The translations under genes were made by a program, and so were the position numbers. From positions 68,398,336 to 68,462,335 of the forward strand of contig NC_081183.1 of the NCBI RefSeq assembly GCF_029867415.1: 64,000 nucleotides of DNA, in the 5' to 3' direction. This document shows positions 33,761-44,628 of this stretch, piece after piece; position 1 is the stretch's first letter; every line of letters begins with the position of its first letter. A model generated the notes under the pieces. That model did not search any database and was not told the DNA's origin. It worked only from the letters and a program-made list of their open reading frames with translations. The DNA comes from Vicia villosa (lineage: Eukaryota > Streptophyta > Magnoliopsida > Fabales > Fabaceae).

Positions 33761-34867
33761 GGTCATCGAGGGTCCTTGTTATAACACAAGAGAAAGCTAT
33801 GTACTTTTGAACTTATTTTGGCTCTAAGCAAAAGGGTAAGAGGTTTCACCGGGAATAATTCCTCTTGGGTGGATGTATCCTATTTTGGGTTCTAAGGCTT
33901 TTTCAAGATGTTTCACCGGGAATAATTCATATTGAGGGTTTGAACTAAAGATCTCTAATTAGGAAAGAGCCTTCACCGGGAAGACATTCTCAATCCTAGG
34001 CCATATTCCTATAATATATATATAGTTTAACTGTCCTAAGGTTTCACTCACACGTAGTTCTAATATATAAACAGTTCTATATTTGACAGTAATTTAAATA
34101 AAGACTGTAAAATGAAAGCTATAAAGCCTAACCTGGATGGAGTGGAGGCCTTTGAAGATGTATGTACAAATCCTTACCAGCAATTTTATTGATAACAGTT
34201 GAATATTTATAATAAACAGTTAAGGGTTTTTGAAAACAGAAGAAGTGAAGATGGACAAAGGTCACATAGGTATCTAAAGAGTTTCACCGGGAATAATGCC
34301 CTTCAAATACCAGAAGAATGTTTTGAAAACAGAAAGAAGATTTTGTAAATACAATTTTTGAAAACAAATTAATAAAAGAAAAAGGTGCTGGGATTTACAC
34401 TCTATTAGAGGCCTAGTACTTTATAGTACTGGTTAACTGTAATGAAAACAGTTGAAAGATTTGAAATGACACAAGGTTTTGTTGTCTGAAAACCTTAGTC
34501 GTCTGTTTAATTAAGGTTTGAAAACAGTTTTGAAAATTGACAAAAGTTAACTTAATTAGGGTTTAGACAAAGTCTATACCTAATTAAGACCTACATGATT
34601 AAGGTTTTATCACAAAAATATTTACAAGAGATTAGGTTTTGAAAATCAAGAGAAAACTATATTTAAAGTATTTTAAAATACTTAAAAATGTGTTATTTTA
34701 AACCTAACAAATATATATCAAATAAATAATATTTTTGTGATTTTTTGGGTTATTCATAAAATAGATATATTAAATGATAAGTGTGTGAAAAATGAAGTGA
34801 AAATGATTTAATTTGATAGGTGGGTTAATTGGTTGAATTTGTGAAGAAAATTAAAGAAAATAGTGAT

Positions 34868-34946
34868 AAAAAAGATGTTTTGGTCTCACCATTGTTTGAA
34901 CCCACGCCCTTGCAATCAACTACTCAAAACAACAACACTGGGCCAA
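34868..34946 (-). other. tRNA-like module 1 in the Ogre 3' LTR
   Basis: On the minus strand: A box TTGGCCCAGTG (34946-34936), a B-box-like GGGTTCAAAC (34903-34894) with a degraded end, then a T-run TTTTTT (34873-34868). The homologous module in the right-hand LTR (61495-61577) has the better-preserved GGTTCAAACCT. Confidence 0.5.
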
Positions 34947-35027
34947 CGCGCGCTTGGTGTCAAAGGAGTGACTCAATTGCAATACATATGTTATTCAAGT
35001 GTATAGAACAAAAAAATAAATAAAATC

Positions 35028-35118
35028 AAAAGGTCTGGGTCGAGGGGGATTCGAACCCCAGACCTTGGGTACGCACAACACACAAACACTCTTTACCACT
35101 GGGCTATAACGATTTAGT
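35028..35118 (-). other. tRNA-like module 2 in the Ogre 3' LTR
   Basis: On the minus strand: A box TAGCCCAGTGG (35106-35096), B box GGTTCGAATCC (35057-35047) and TTTT (35031-35028). Perfect 8-bp arms GGTCTGGG/CCCAGACC enclose the B box. A complete acceptor and anticodon arm could not be drawn. It may be a tRNA-derived Pol III promoter or relic. Confidence 0.65.
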
Positions 35119-37608
35119 CGTTTATGAAACAACCACCATTCAAAATAAAATAAACTTTAGCCCTGAATTTGAATTTTGCGCGCCACCACCATTGTCATCT
35201 TCAACCTCAAGCTCTCATATTTTTGAAATTCTGAACTCTCTCAATTCTCAACCATTTGCAAAGATGTAAAGACCAAACTTGCTCTAAATTCACTCATGAT
35301 TCCAGATATATATATAACTAACATAAATTTATATTAACTATATCTACTGAATTAAACAAAATACGTGAAGAACCCTAAAATTCAAAAACAAAATTAAATG
35401 ATGATGTTGATGAATAAATGCATGAGAGTAGAAGGCTTTTGATCCTCTAAGGACATTGAATGAACTGGTATCGAGATTTATAAGAAAGAGTACTTGAATA
35501 AGTGAGTTGGGGTTAGAAAAAATACCTCTGAAAATGGAGGTCGTGAGGATGATTGAGAACACCTGGGCTTGTATGAATGATCCTAAAAGCTTCCTTGGAA
35601 CTCAGTGATGCTAACTGAATACTTATTGCTCCTTGAATGCCTCAGGATTGCTCTGCTCGACACCTTCTATTTGAGCTTCAAGTGAACATGGAGGTTGGTG
35701 ATTCTGTGATTACAAATGTGCTGCAGGCATCTGGATAGCTTCACTATCACCTAAGGAACGTGCCTGGATGCTTTGGCTAGCTTGACACCTTCTGATTTGC
35801 TCTATGGACCTTCAACTGCACAGGCTCCAAAATGAAAGCAACAATGGTGTTCTCCCACCTATAGAAGTGATCCAGATGTTTGGATCAACTCCAATGAACC
35901 TCTTTGAGATGTTAGAATGCTTACTTCTCAAAGAAGAGCTCTGGTTTGAAGAAAATGATTCTTCTTGCCAAAGAACTTTGAAAAACCATAAGCATGAGAG
36001 AGAAGGAGAAAGCAAGGAATTGAGTTGCTTTGGTGTGTTTGATACTGAGGTATGCACTTGTATTTATAGGCAAAATGTTCAGATCAAATGGAGATAGTAA
36101 GCTTGCTTAGTGAAGTGAATTTGGTTTCTTGGCCATGAAGGAATTCAAAGAATATTCCAAGTGCAATGATGAGCTCTTTGATACCACTCCCTAGCCATCG
36201 ATTTTTCTTGATCTTAGGGGACAATTCTGATGCAGAAGTGAGCTCCAATTGGTTGGGAAGAGATTCCTTTGGTGATTCATCAATTTGCCATAAATTCCCA
36301 AATGTAATCATTACATAATCACATACCTTTGTTTTTGAGAATATTCTTCAATCCTTATGCAATGATGAAAATGGATGTATGGTATGCTTGCAGATGTATT
36401 ATGGGTCGTGTAACACCATTTAGTGAAGCCATTTGCACAAAATTGCAAAGTTTCAAATTGTTCATGACCTATAATTTTACTCCATGAGGCCAACTTTGAA
36501 CAAGCATAACTTCTAGCTCAAAATGAATTTGGAGGAGGTTGAGCACCATTTGGAAAGACCTAAACATCTACTTCAATTCATTAGTTTGGGGTTTCTTCAG
36601 AATCATTTGGGAAAATTGTGAAAAATGAGCCCAAAGTTGGAAGAAAACTAGGTCAAAAACACAGAAAAATTTCTAAGTTTTTAAGACCTATAACTTCCAA
36701 ATCCTAAATCTCTCAAATGATTGATCTTTTGAAAAAAGTTTCTATGTAAGATGTTGTTTTATTTTGCAAGATCTATAACTTTCATTTTGGAAGTTTTTTG
36801 AGTTGTGTAGGTGAAATTTTGACTTCCCATAATGCTCTCAAAAACCCTAATTCCTGACTTTTTGATCCTTGATGAATTTTCTTGAATTTCTTTGGTCAAA
36901 TGAATTTAATAATGATATATTGATGATATTGATCCTCAAAAGTCATGGTTTGACTAAAAACCCTAAAAGCCAAAGGTGATCCTGTACAGTTGACTTTTTT
37001 CAGATGAATTGAAATTTTGGACTTTTGTGATGAATCAAGTTCTCCTCCTCAAATGAGTGATGTGAATGGATTATATTAAGGTAATAGAAGTTCTTGAACC
37101 ATGTTTTGAGTTTTAGATCCATGTCTTGATTAAAAAGTCAACTATCTTGGTGAATTAGGTCAAAAACCCTAATTGTCGACCAGATGAAATTGATGAGTGT
37201 AGACCTTGAATTGAAGTGTAATGCCTTAGGGATATTGTCATATGAACTAATTGAAGATGATTGAAACCTTTGAGTGATGCCCTGGGGCTTTCTAGGGTTT
37301 CCCAAATGTAATCCCTGATTTTAGTCCTTGTTGGGCTCAAAACCCTAGACTGGTGAACTAAGCAAACCTGAGTCCAGGTGATGGGTGTCTAATCAATCAT
37401 AGGTGAATAGAATGAAGCTTTTTGAGTCCTATGGTTGTATTAGAGACTAATCCTTTTATTGATTGATCCTTTGCCTGAGCTCTTTTGTTTCTGAACATCC
37501 TTGATTAAGCACCAGATGAACAAGTGACTGTTCTGAGTATCTGTTTTGATTCTGATGAAAAGCCTGAAAGTATGACATCTCAGGGAGGGTCAAAATTAGG
37601 GTATGACA

Positions 37609-37622
37609 GATGCCCCTATTTA
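37609..37622 (-). other. Polypurine tract of the younger Ogre
   Basis: The minus strand reads TAAATAGGGGCATC directly before the LTR start TGTCATACCC. The old Ogre-type LTR has the similar AACAGGGGCAGC at the same place. Confidence 0.8.
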
Positions 37623-40600
37623 AGTTTCTTTCAACTGGAGGGAGAGGGATTGATATCTCGATTTCTCCTGAGTGAAAGAGACTTAAATACCAAAGAATGC
37701 CCGAATTTTGGGCGTCCTTAGGATGTTGCATTGATAATGAAATCCTCGTGCATGACTTGGTCCCGTTGTCGCATTCTGCAGGGAATAGGGAGACAAAATC
37801 CTGTAAAAATGTGCTTATGCAAATTCTGGTGAATGGATGGCAATGTAGAGTGCACAATCCATCTTCTTTGACTAAGTGTTGATACTTAGAAAAAGGTAAA
37901 AAAACTCCCCTTTGTTTTGGATGTCCGATCGCGAAACTGGTCTTAGTTGTGCTTTTGGACGATATCTCCGATAAAGAGAAAAATCTCCAAGCGTTTGTTT
38001 CCTCATCAAACTTCTCACTAGCGTCCGTTGGAGAGATGCCATTTGATGGATGACAAGAAACTTTATCATACTTTTCTTCAATGTGACGTCTTCAAAGGGA
38101 TGCCATATGATCGTGCGTCCTTTTGAGGAGCTAATGACTTTGCTTGAAAGTGGACGAACTGTTTTCGGAACAAAAACTACCATTCATCGACTTATGCTAG
38201 GGAATTAACAAACTGCTTTCTAGTAAGAAAAGTGCCATTTGTCAATTCTGCTGAGGAATCTGAACTATCTTTTTGGAGAAGACTGCCATTCATTGACTCC
38301 GCTGGGAAATTAACAAACTGTTTTCCTAGGAGGAAAACTGCCATTTGTCGACCCTAATGGGGATAAAACATCTCGGAAGCAGACAAACTGTTTCTTGCAA
38401 AGAAACTGTCATTTGTCGATTCCTTGGGTATTAAACAGACAAACTGTCTTTCCTCGGGAAAGACTGCCATTTGTCAATTTCTAGGGGAACAAACTGTCTT
38501 CTGCTGAAAGAGACTGCCATTTGTTGACCCTGCTGTGGAATCCTTAAGCGAAACGAACTGTCTTCATAGAGAAGCCTGCCATTCGTTATCTCTAGGGGAA
38601 CAAACTGTCTTCTGTTGAAAGAGACTGCCATTCGTTGACTCGACTTAGGAAAAAAAGTGAGCAAATTGTCTTCTGATGAAAGAGAATGCCATTTGCTTGA
38701 CTTTGTTGAGGAATCTTTAAGCGAAACGAACTGTCTTCGTAGAGAAGGCTGCCATTCGTTACCTCTTCAAAAAAAAGTGAGTGAACTGTCTTCTGCTGAA
38801 AGAGACTGCCATTCGCTCAACTTTAATAAAGACTCCTGAAACGAACTGTCTTCGTGAAGAAGACTGCCATTCGTTAACTCCGCTTGGGAGAAAGTGAGCA
38901 AACTGTCTTCTTGTTGAAAGAGACTTCCATTTGCTGACTTTACATAAAGAATCCTAAACGAACTGTCTTCATGAAGAAGACTGCCATCCGTTATCTCTAG
39001 GGAAACAAACTGTCTTCTGATGAAAGAGACTGCCATTTGCCAACCCTGTTGAGAGATCCTTAAGCGGAACGAACTGTCTTCTGCGAAAGAGACTTCCATT
39101 CGTTGATCCGGCTTAGGAAAAAGTAAGCAAACTGTCTTCTGCTGAAAGAGACTGCCATTTGCTGACTTGAAATAAGGAATCCTTAAACGAACTGTCTTCA
39201 TGAAGAAGACTGTCATCCACATTATCTCTAGGGGAACAAACTGTCTTCTGCTGAAAGAGACTGCCATTTGCCAACCCTGTTGAGAGGTCCTTAAGCGGAA
39301 CGAACTGTCTTCTGCGAAAGAGACTGCCATTCGTTGATCCGGCTTAGGAAAAAGTAAGCAAACTGTCTTCTGCTGAAAGAGACTTCCATTTGCTGACTTT
39401 AAATAAGGAATCCTTAAACGAACTGTCTTCATGAAGAAGACTGCCATTCGTTATCTCTAGTGGGGAGATTCGAAAGTGGACAAACTATCTTCCGGAGAAG
39501 ATTGCCAACTATCGAGCTGTTGGAGAATCCTAGTTGGGGAATCCCAAAAGTGGACAAACTATCTTCATGAGGAAGACTACCATTTGTCGACCTTGCTTGG
39601 GGATAACAACAGTAGTAAACAAATTATCTCTTTGAGGGAGATTACCGCTTGCTGACTTGCTGGTGAATCCTTGTGTATGAACCGTCATCACGAAAAGGAA
39701 GGTTCTTTCACAACTCGTAGGGGAAACTTGAGCAGATGTCCAAGTGATTCGAGAAATAACAGGATGAAAGCCTAACTGGACCATGCTACTTATGCATTCA
39801 TGATGTGTGCAGTATGCATGAATATTATGATGATTATAAAATGTAAAGTGAATGTGAAATAGAATTATCGCGGATGTGAAATCCTGTGATACGAATGGAA
39901 TTTTTTATTGATCAGATGATGTCTTCTTCTTGGAATTTTTACTTTGCACTCTGTTGGGGATACCGGGTTACCAGTTGTCCGCTGTTAGAAGTGAGTGAAA
40001 TGACTTGAAGTTGAAGATCCGTCATCAGGAGATGTTCATAAAGCGATCTCATGGGGAAATTTTGGTTCCCGGAGTCTCAACCGTTTTCGAAGCAACTGTT
40101 TGCATTCTTCCTATTGTTTGTAAACCTTAGAAAGAAATTTCACCTTTAATTTTGCAAGTAAATCCATTTTATTTTATGAAAACATTTGTTTCAAGAAACA
40201 TGACTGTTAGATTTAAAAAAATGTAATTTTAAGAAACTGAATAAGACTCGATTGCAAAGAAAAGGCACAAAGCTCAAATTATTATTTATGGAACGGTGAC
40301 CAGCCAAAGGCTTGATCCCATAGAGTATTTACAAAAGTTGGAAATTGGTAATTTTCGGGAAAAAGGACTACGATGAAACGTGACGACCGTTATCTTTCCC
40401 TTCCACTCTGAATTGCGCTGTATTCGTGCTTCGTAGAAGATGACCTACTGATGGTGAATACTCCGCTATGGATTTTGAATGATCAAGTTTGTCCTGAACA
40501 CAGTTACTTATATCCCTAACTTTTGCGTAAACTACCCCTTTCGGTTAAGTCTACCGGGATTGATTATATATTTTTTATGTCTCTAACTTTTGCCTGAATC

Positions 40601-40692
40601 GCCCTTTCGGGTTTTCGATTCATCGAGACGCTCTTTTTTGCCTAAGCCGCTCTTTGCGGGTTTTCAACTTAGCGAGCTGTTTTTTTGTTTAT
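37623..40692 (-). other. 3' UTR of the younger Ogre
   Basis: About 3 kb lies between the integrase stop codon (40693) and the PPT. It contains the tandem hairpin array (38152-39660). Between 40510 and 40680 are repeated phrases CCCTAACTTTTGC and GCCCTTTCGGGTTTTC resembling 54420-54510. No supported coding sequence. Confidence 0.7.
38152..39660. repeat. Tandem hairpin array with covarying arms, about 26 units
   Basis: Each unit of about 55-65 bp has an outer arm, CT, an inner arm (typically GTCTTC), a 4-9-base loop, the complementary inner arm (GAAGAC or AGAGAC), TGCCA, and the complementary outer arm. Outer pairs seen are GACAAA/TTTGTC (38382, 38437, 39552), AACAAA/TTTGTT (38489), AACGAA/TTCGTT (38554, 38725, 38841, 39067, 39297, 39416) and AGCAAA/TTTGCT (38660, 38897, 39126, 39356). 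Inner pairs include GTTTTC/GAAAAC, GTTTCTT/AAGAAAC, GTCTTTCC/GGAAAGAC and ATCTTC/GAAGAT. From 38955 to about 39475 the units form a higher-order repeat of 230 bp. Confidence 0.9.
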
Positions 40693-43600
40693 TTAGGCGA
40701 AGTATTTTTTGACTGCGTCGACGTTCACAAGACAGGTGAATTCTTCTCCATCCATAGTCGTGAGTATTAAGGCTCCTCCCGAGAAAGCTCTCTTGACCAC
40801 GTATGGGCCGTCATAATTGGGAGTCCACTTCCTCTCGAATCTGTGAGAAAAGATTGAATCTTTTTTAGTACAAGGTCGCCTTCTTTGATTGTGTGAGGTC
40901 GAACCTTTTTGTTGAAAGCTTTCTTCATTCTTTGTTGATATAGCTGTCCGTGGCATAAAGCTGTCATGCGCTTTTCTTCGATTAAGTTCAATTCATCGAA
41001 TCTGCTTTGACACCACTCGGCTTCTGTTAATTTTGCCTCCATCAAAAATCTCATTGATGGGATCTCAACCTCTCTGGGTAGGACTTCCTCCATGCCATAT
41101 ACAAGGGAGAAAGGAGTTGCTCCAGTCGAAGTACGTACAGACGTATGGTAACAATGAAGAGCAAATGGGAGCATTTCATGCCAATCTTTGTAAGTGATGA
41201 CCATTTTCTGAATGATTTTCTTGATATTTTTGTTAGCTACTTCTACAGCTCCATTCATCTTTGGCCTGTAAGGAGATGAATTATGATGTTCAATCTTGAA
41301 TTCTTCACAAAGTTCCTTCATCATTTTGTTGTTCAAATTTGACCCATTGTCAGTGATTATCTTGCTAGGAATGCCGTAGTGACAGATGATGTGATTCTTG
41401 ATAAACCTGACGATAACTTGTCTTGTGACGTTTGCGTACGAAGCTGCTTCGACCCATTTGGTGAAATAGTCTATGGCTACCAAGATGAAGAAATGTCGGT
41501 TGGACGCTTTTGGCTCGATCATTCCAATCATGTCGATTCCCCACATGGAGAAAGGCCAAGGGGAAGAGAGTATGTTGAGAAGAGATGGTGGCACATGAAT
41601 TCTATCGGCGTAGATCTGGCACTTGTGACACCTCTTTGCATACTGGTAGCAATCTGACTCCATCGTCAGCCAATAATATCCTGCTCTCAGTATTTTCCTT
41701 GTCATGGTGTGTCCATTGGTGTGAGTACCAAAGGAACCTTCATGTATTTCTCTCATGAGTGTTTCTGCTTCTTTTCTATCAACGCATCTGAGCAGAACCA
41801 TGTCGAAATTTCTCTTGTACAAAACATCTTCATTCAGGAAGAATCTGCCAGCTAACTTTCTCAAAGTTTTTCTATCTTTCTTTGACGCCCCAAAAGGGTA
41901 CTCTTGCCTTTGAAGAAAGTTTTGATGTCGTGATACCACGGTTTGTCGTCGATGATTGCTTCTACTGTGAAGACGTGAGCGGGCCTATCCAGGCGCATAA
42001 CATCGATCTGAGGAATGTCATTCCAATGATTTATCCTAATCATGGAAGAGAGTGTGGCTAATGCATCAGCCAAGTTATTTTCTTTACGAGGAATGTGATG
42101 AAAATCTACTCTATCGAAGAATGGTAACAATCTTCTCGCGTAGTCTTTGTAAGGGATTAGCCCTGGTTGGCGTGTTTCCCATTCTCCTTTGATTTGATTG
42201 ATGACCAAAGCAGAATCTCCGTATACATCTAAGTGTTTGATTCTTAGATCCACGGCTTCTTCGAGACCCATGATGCAAGCTTCATATTCGGCCTCATTGT
42301 TTGTACATTTGAAAGTTAATCTGGCGGTAAACGGAATATGGGTACCTCGAGGGGTGACAATGATTGCCCCAATTCCTCGTCCATAATCATTGACAGCTCC
42401 GTCAAAGATCAAGCCCCACTGGGATCCTATCCCAGGTCCTTCATCTGGTAGTGGCTCATCGTAATCTTTCATATCGAGGTACATGACGTCTTCGTCCGGA
42501 AAGTCAAAACTGGTTGATTCATGACCATTGAGTGGATGGTGAGCCAGGTGCTCAACTAGGATGCTTCCTTTCACGGCTTTCTGTGCGTGATACTCAATGT
42601 CATATTCTGATAACAACATCTGCCAACGGGCAATTCTCCCAGTTAAGGCAGGCTTCTCAAAGATGTACTTGATTGGATCCATATGGGAGATCAACCAAGT
42701 AGTATGTCGAATCATGTACTGGCGGAGACGCTTGGCAGCCCAGGCCAAAGCACAACGGGTTTTCTCGAGCATGGAGTAGCGGGATTCACAGTCAGTGAAT
42801 TTATTGCTCAGGTAGTAGATGGCATGCTCTTTTCTTCTCGTCTCGTCTTGCTGTCAAAGGACACAACCCATGGAATCTTCTAAGACGGTTAAGTACATTA
42901 TCAAAGGTCTTCCTTCCACTGGAGGAGACAGGATGGGTGGTTCGAGCAGATATTCCTTAGTGCTGTCGAACGCTTTTTGACAATCGTCTGTCCAGACGCA
43001 ACTTTGATTTTTCCGTAGATGTTTGAAAATTGGAGCACAAGTTGCTGTCATGAGATATATGAATCTCGAGATGTAATTTAGACGTCCAAGAAATCGTCTA
43101 ACTTGTTTCTCGGTTCTGGGCGAAGGCATTTCTTGAATTGCCTTGACTTTGTCTGGATCTACTTCAATTCCTCGTTTGCTGACGATGAAACCAAGGAGTT
43201 TTCCTGAGTAGACACCAAAGGTACACTTGTTGGGGTTCAGGCGAAGCTGAAACTTCTGTAAGCGTTGAAATAACTTTGTCAGATTCTGTATGTGATCTTC
43301 CTCATTTTCTGATTTGGCAATCATGTCATCCACATAAACTTCCACTTCCTTATGCATCATGTCGTGGAAAAGTGTAGTCATGGCTCTTTGATAAGTTGCC
43401 CCTGCGTTCTTTATGCATCTTGATTTGGTTGTATCCCGAAAATCCGTCCATGAATGAGAAAACTTTGGATTTTGCTGTACTGTCAACCAACATGTCAATA
43501 TGTGTTAAAGGAAAATCATCCTTAGGGCTAGCTTTGTTCAAATCTCTGTAGTCGATGCACATGCGGACTTTTCCGTCTTTCTTAGGAACGGGAACAATAT

Positions 43601-44045
43601 TAGCTATCCACTGAGGGTATTCTGAAGTGACGAGGAAACCAGTGTTGATTTGCTTTTGAACTTCCTCTTTGATTTTCATGGCCATCTCCGGATGAGTTCT
43701 TCTCAATTTATGCTTGACCGGAGGGTGTTCTGGATTTAATGGTAAGTGATGCTCCACTATACTGGTATCCAACCCTGGCATATCTTGATAACACCAAGCG
43801 AAGACATCTGAGAATTCTTAGAGCAGTTGTATCAAACTCTCTCTGATCTCTGAACTGAGCGAAGCTTCAATCTTAACCTCTTTTCTGTTTCCATCAGAAC
43901 TAAGGTTAATGATCTCTAGAGGCTCATTGTATAGCTGAATGGCCTCTTCCTCTTGTTGAAGTAACCGTGAAATTTCCTTTGATATTTCTTCGTCTTCTTC
44001 TTCCTCTGCCTCGAATACAGGAAATCCAAAGCTTGGAGAAGTCAT
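40693..44045 (-). pseudogene. Ogre ORF3: RT, dual RNase H and integrase (broken)
   Basis: Reading from 44045: an N-terminal acidic segment, then RT with PVPKKDGKVRMCIDYRDLNKASPKDDFPL and the active-site YVDDM (about 43335). A degenerate gypsy RNase H follows (CVL...HAIYYLS), then an archaeal-type RNase H (LIFDGAV..., NNEAEYEA, ...YGDSALVI, LADALA; about 42400-42040). Integrase comes last, with an HHCC region and a D,D,E core (GIDMIG, TDNGS, MNGAVEVANK). It ends VDAVKKYFA at 40693. Lesions: TAA at 43820-43818, an out-of-frame deletion of about 25 codons in RT near 43405 (between NQIKM and KNAGATYQ), TGA at 42856-42854, and frameshifts near 41900 and 40835. It would have copied and inserted element DNA; this copy cannot. 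Confidence 0.88.
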
Positions 44046-44628
44046 ACGACCGTACGCTTCAACGGGGTGTTTTATGATTAATCTGCATATGTGGGATAAG
44101 TTTTATTTAGACAACGAGGGAAGACTCGGTGTATGCAGTTAATGGAATATTTTGATGTTTTTAGGGTGTTTTTTAGGATTACCAATTTCCAAAAAAAAGG
44201 AAAGGGAAAAACTAACGAAGGAACAAAATGACATTTTTATTTATCGACAGTCACTTCTTGAAACAAAGACCCTATAAAACAAAACTCTATTGCTTTGGGT
44301 GAAGCAAAGAGGGACATTTTCCTAAGAAATAGTAAAATGCAAAGCCCTATGAAACATCTCTTCACCCCTGGGCTATGGTGAGAGGACAAACTAATGGTGA
44401 AAGTTCCTACTTAGGAGTGTGAACAACAGTCGAAACTTCAACAGATGTCCAATAGTGGCGAACCCCATTGTGCACTAGGTAATCTGGAACCTTAGGCTTA
44501 AGTTGGCCTATGGTAGGTCTTGATTTACCAACCACTGTCTTTGCAATACTCAGGCGATCTTCTTCTACTATGGCAGACTGAGCGATGTGAACATACGCAT
44601 TTCCAAGTGGAGTATGTCAGACTTTCTT
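44046..44628 (-). other. Probable intron between Ogre gag-pro and pol
   Basis: A non-coding gap of about 580 bases with stops in all frames separates the gag-pro frame (ending 44629) from the pol frame (starting about 44045). Ogre elements are known for a partly spliced intron in this position. Exact splice sites cannot be fixed by eye; an acceptor near ACCCCGTTGAAG (about 44065) is possible. Confidence 0.5.

Larger units (their letters stand above)
32030..37608 (-). repeat. 3' LTR of the younger Ogre (5579 bp)
   Basis: On the minus strand it starts TGTCATACCC (37608) and ends ACGACACCACA (32030). It contains short hairpin-type words (32975-33760), three CACCGGGAATAAT boxes, one related CACCGGGAAGACA box, and two tRNA-like modules (34868-35118). 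Small ORFs inside it lack coding features. The family member at 58836-64000 is in the opposite orientation. Confidence 0.88.

Noticed and set aside
34829..35023. Short plus-strand ORF
   Set aside because: It overlaps the antisense of a tRNA-like module in a non-coding LTR and has no protein features.
38767..39447. 226-codon minus-strand ORF through the hairpin array
   Set aside because: Its protein is a repetition of SANGSLFQQ/MAVSF-type phrases produced by the 230-bp repeat. It lacks domains and has no homology to a known Ogre protein. Repeat lengths that keep a frame open by chance explain it.
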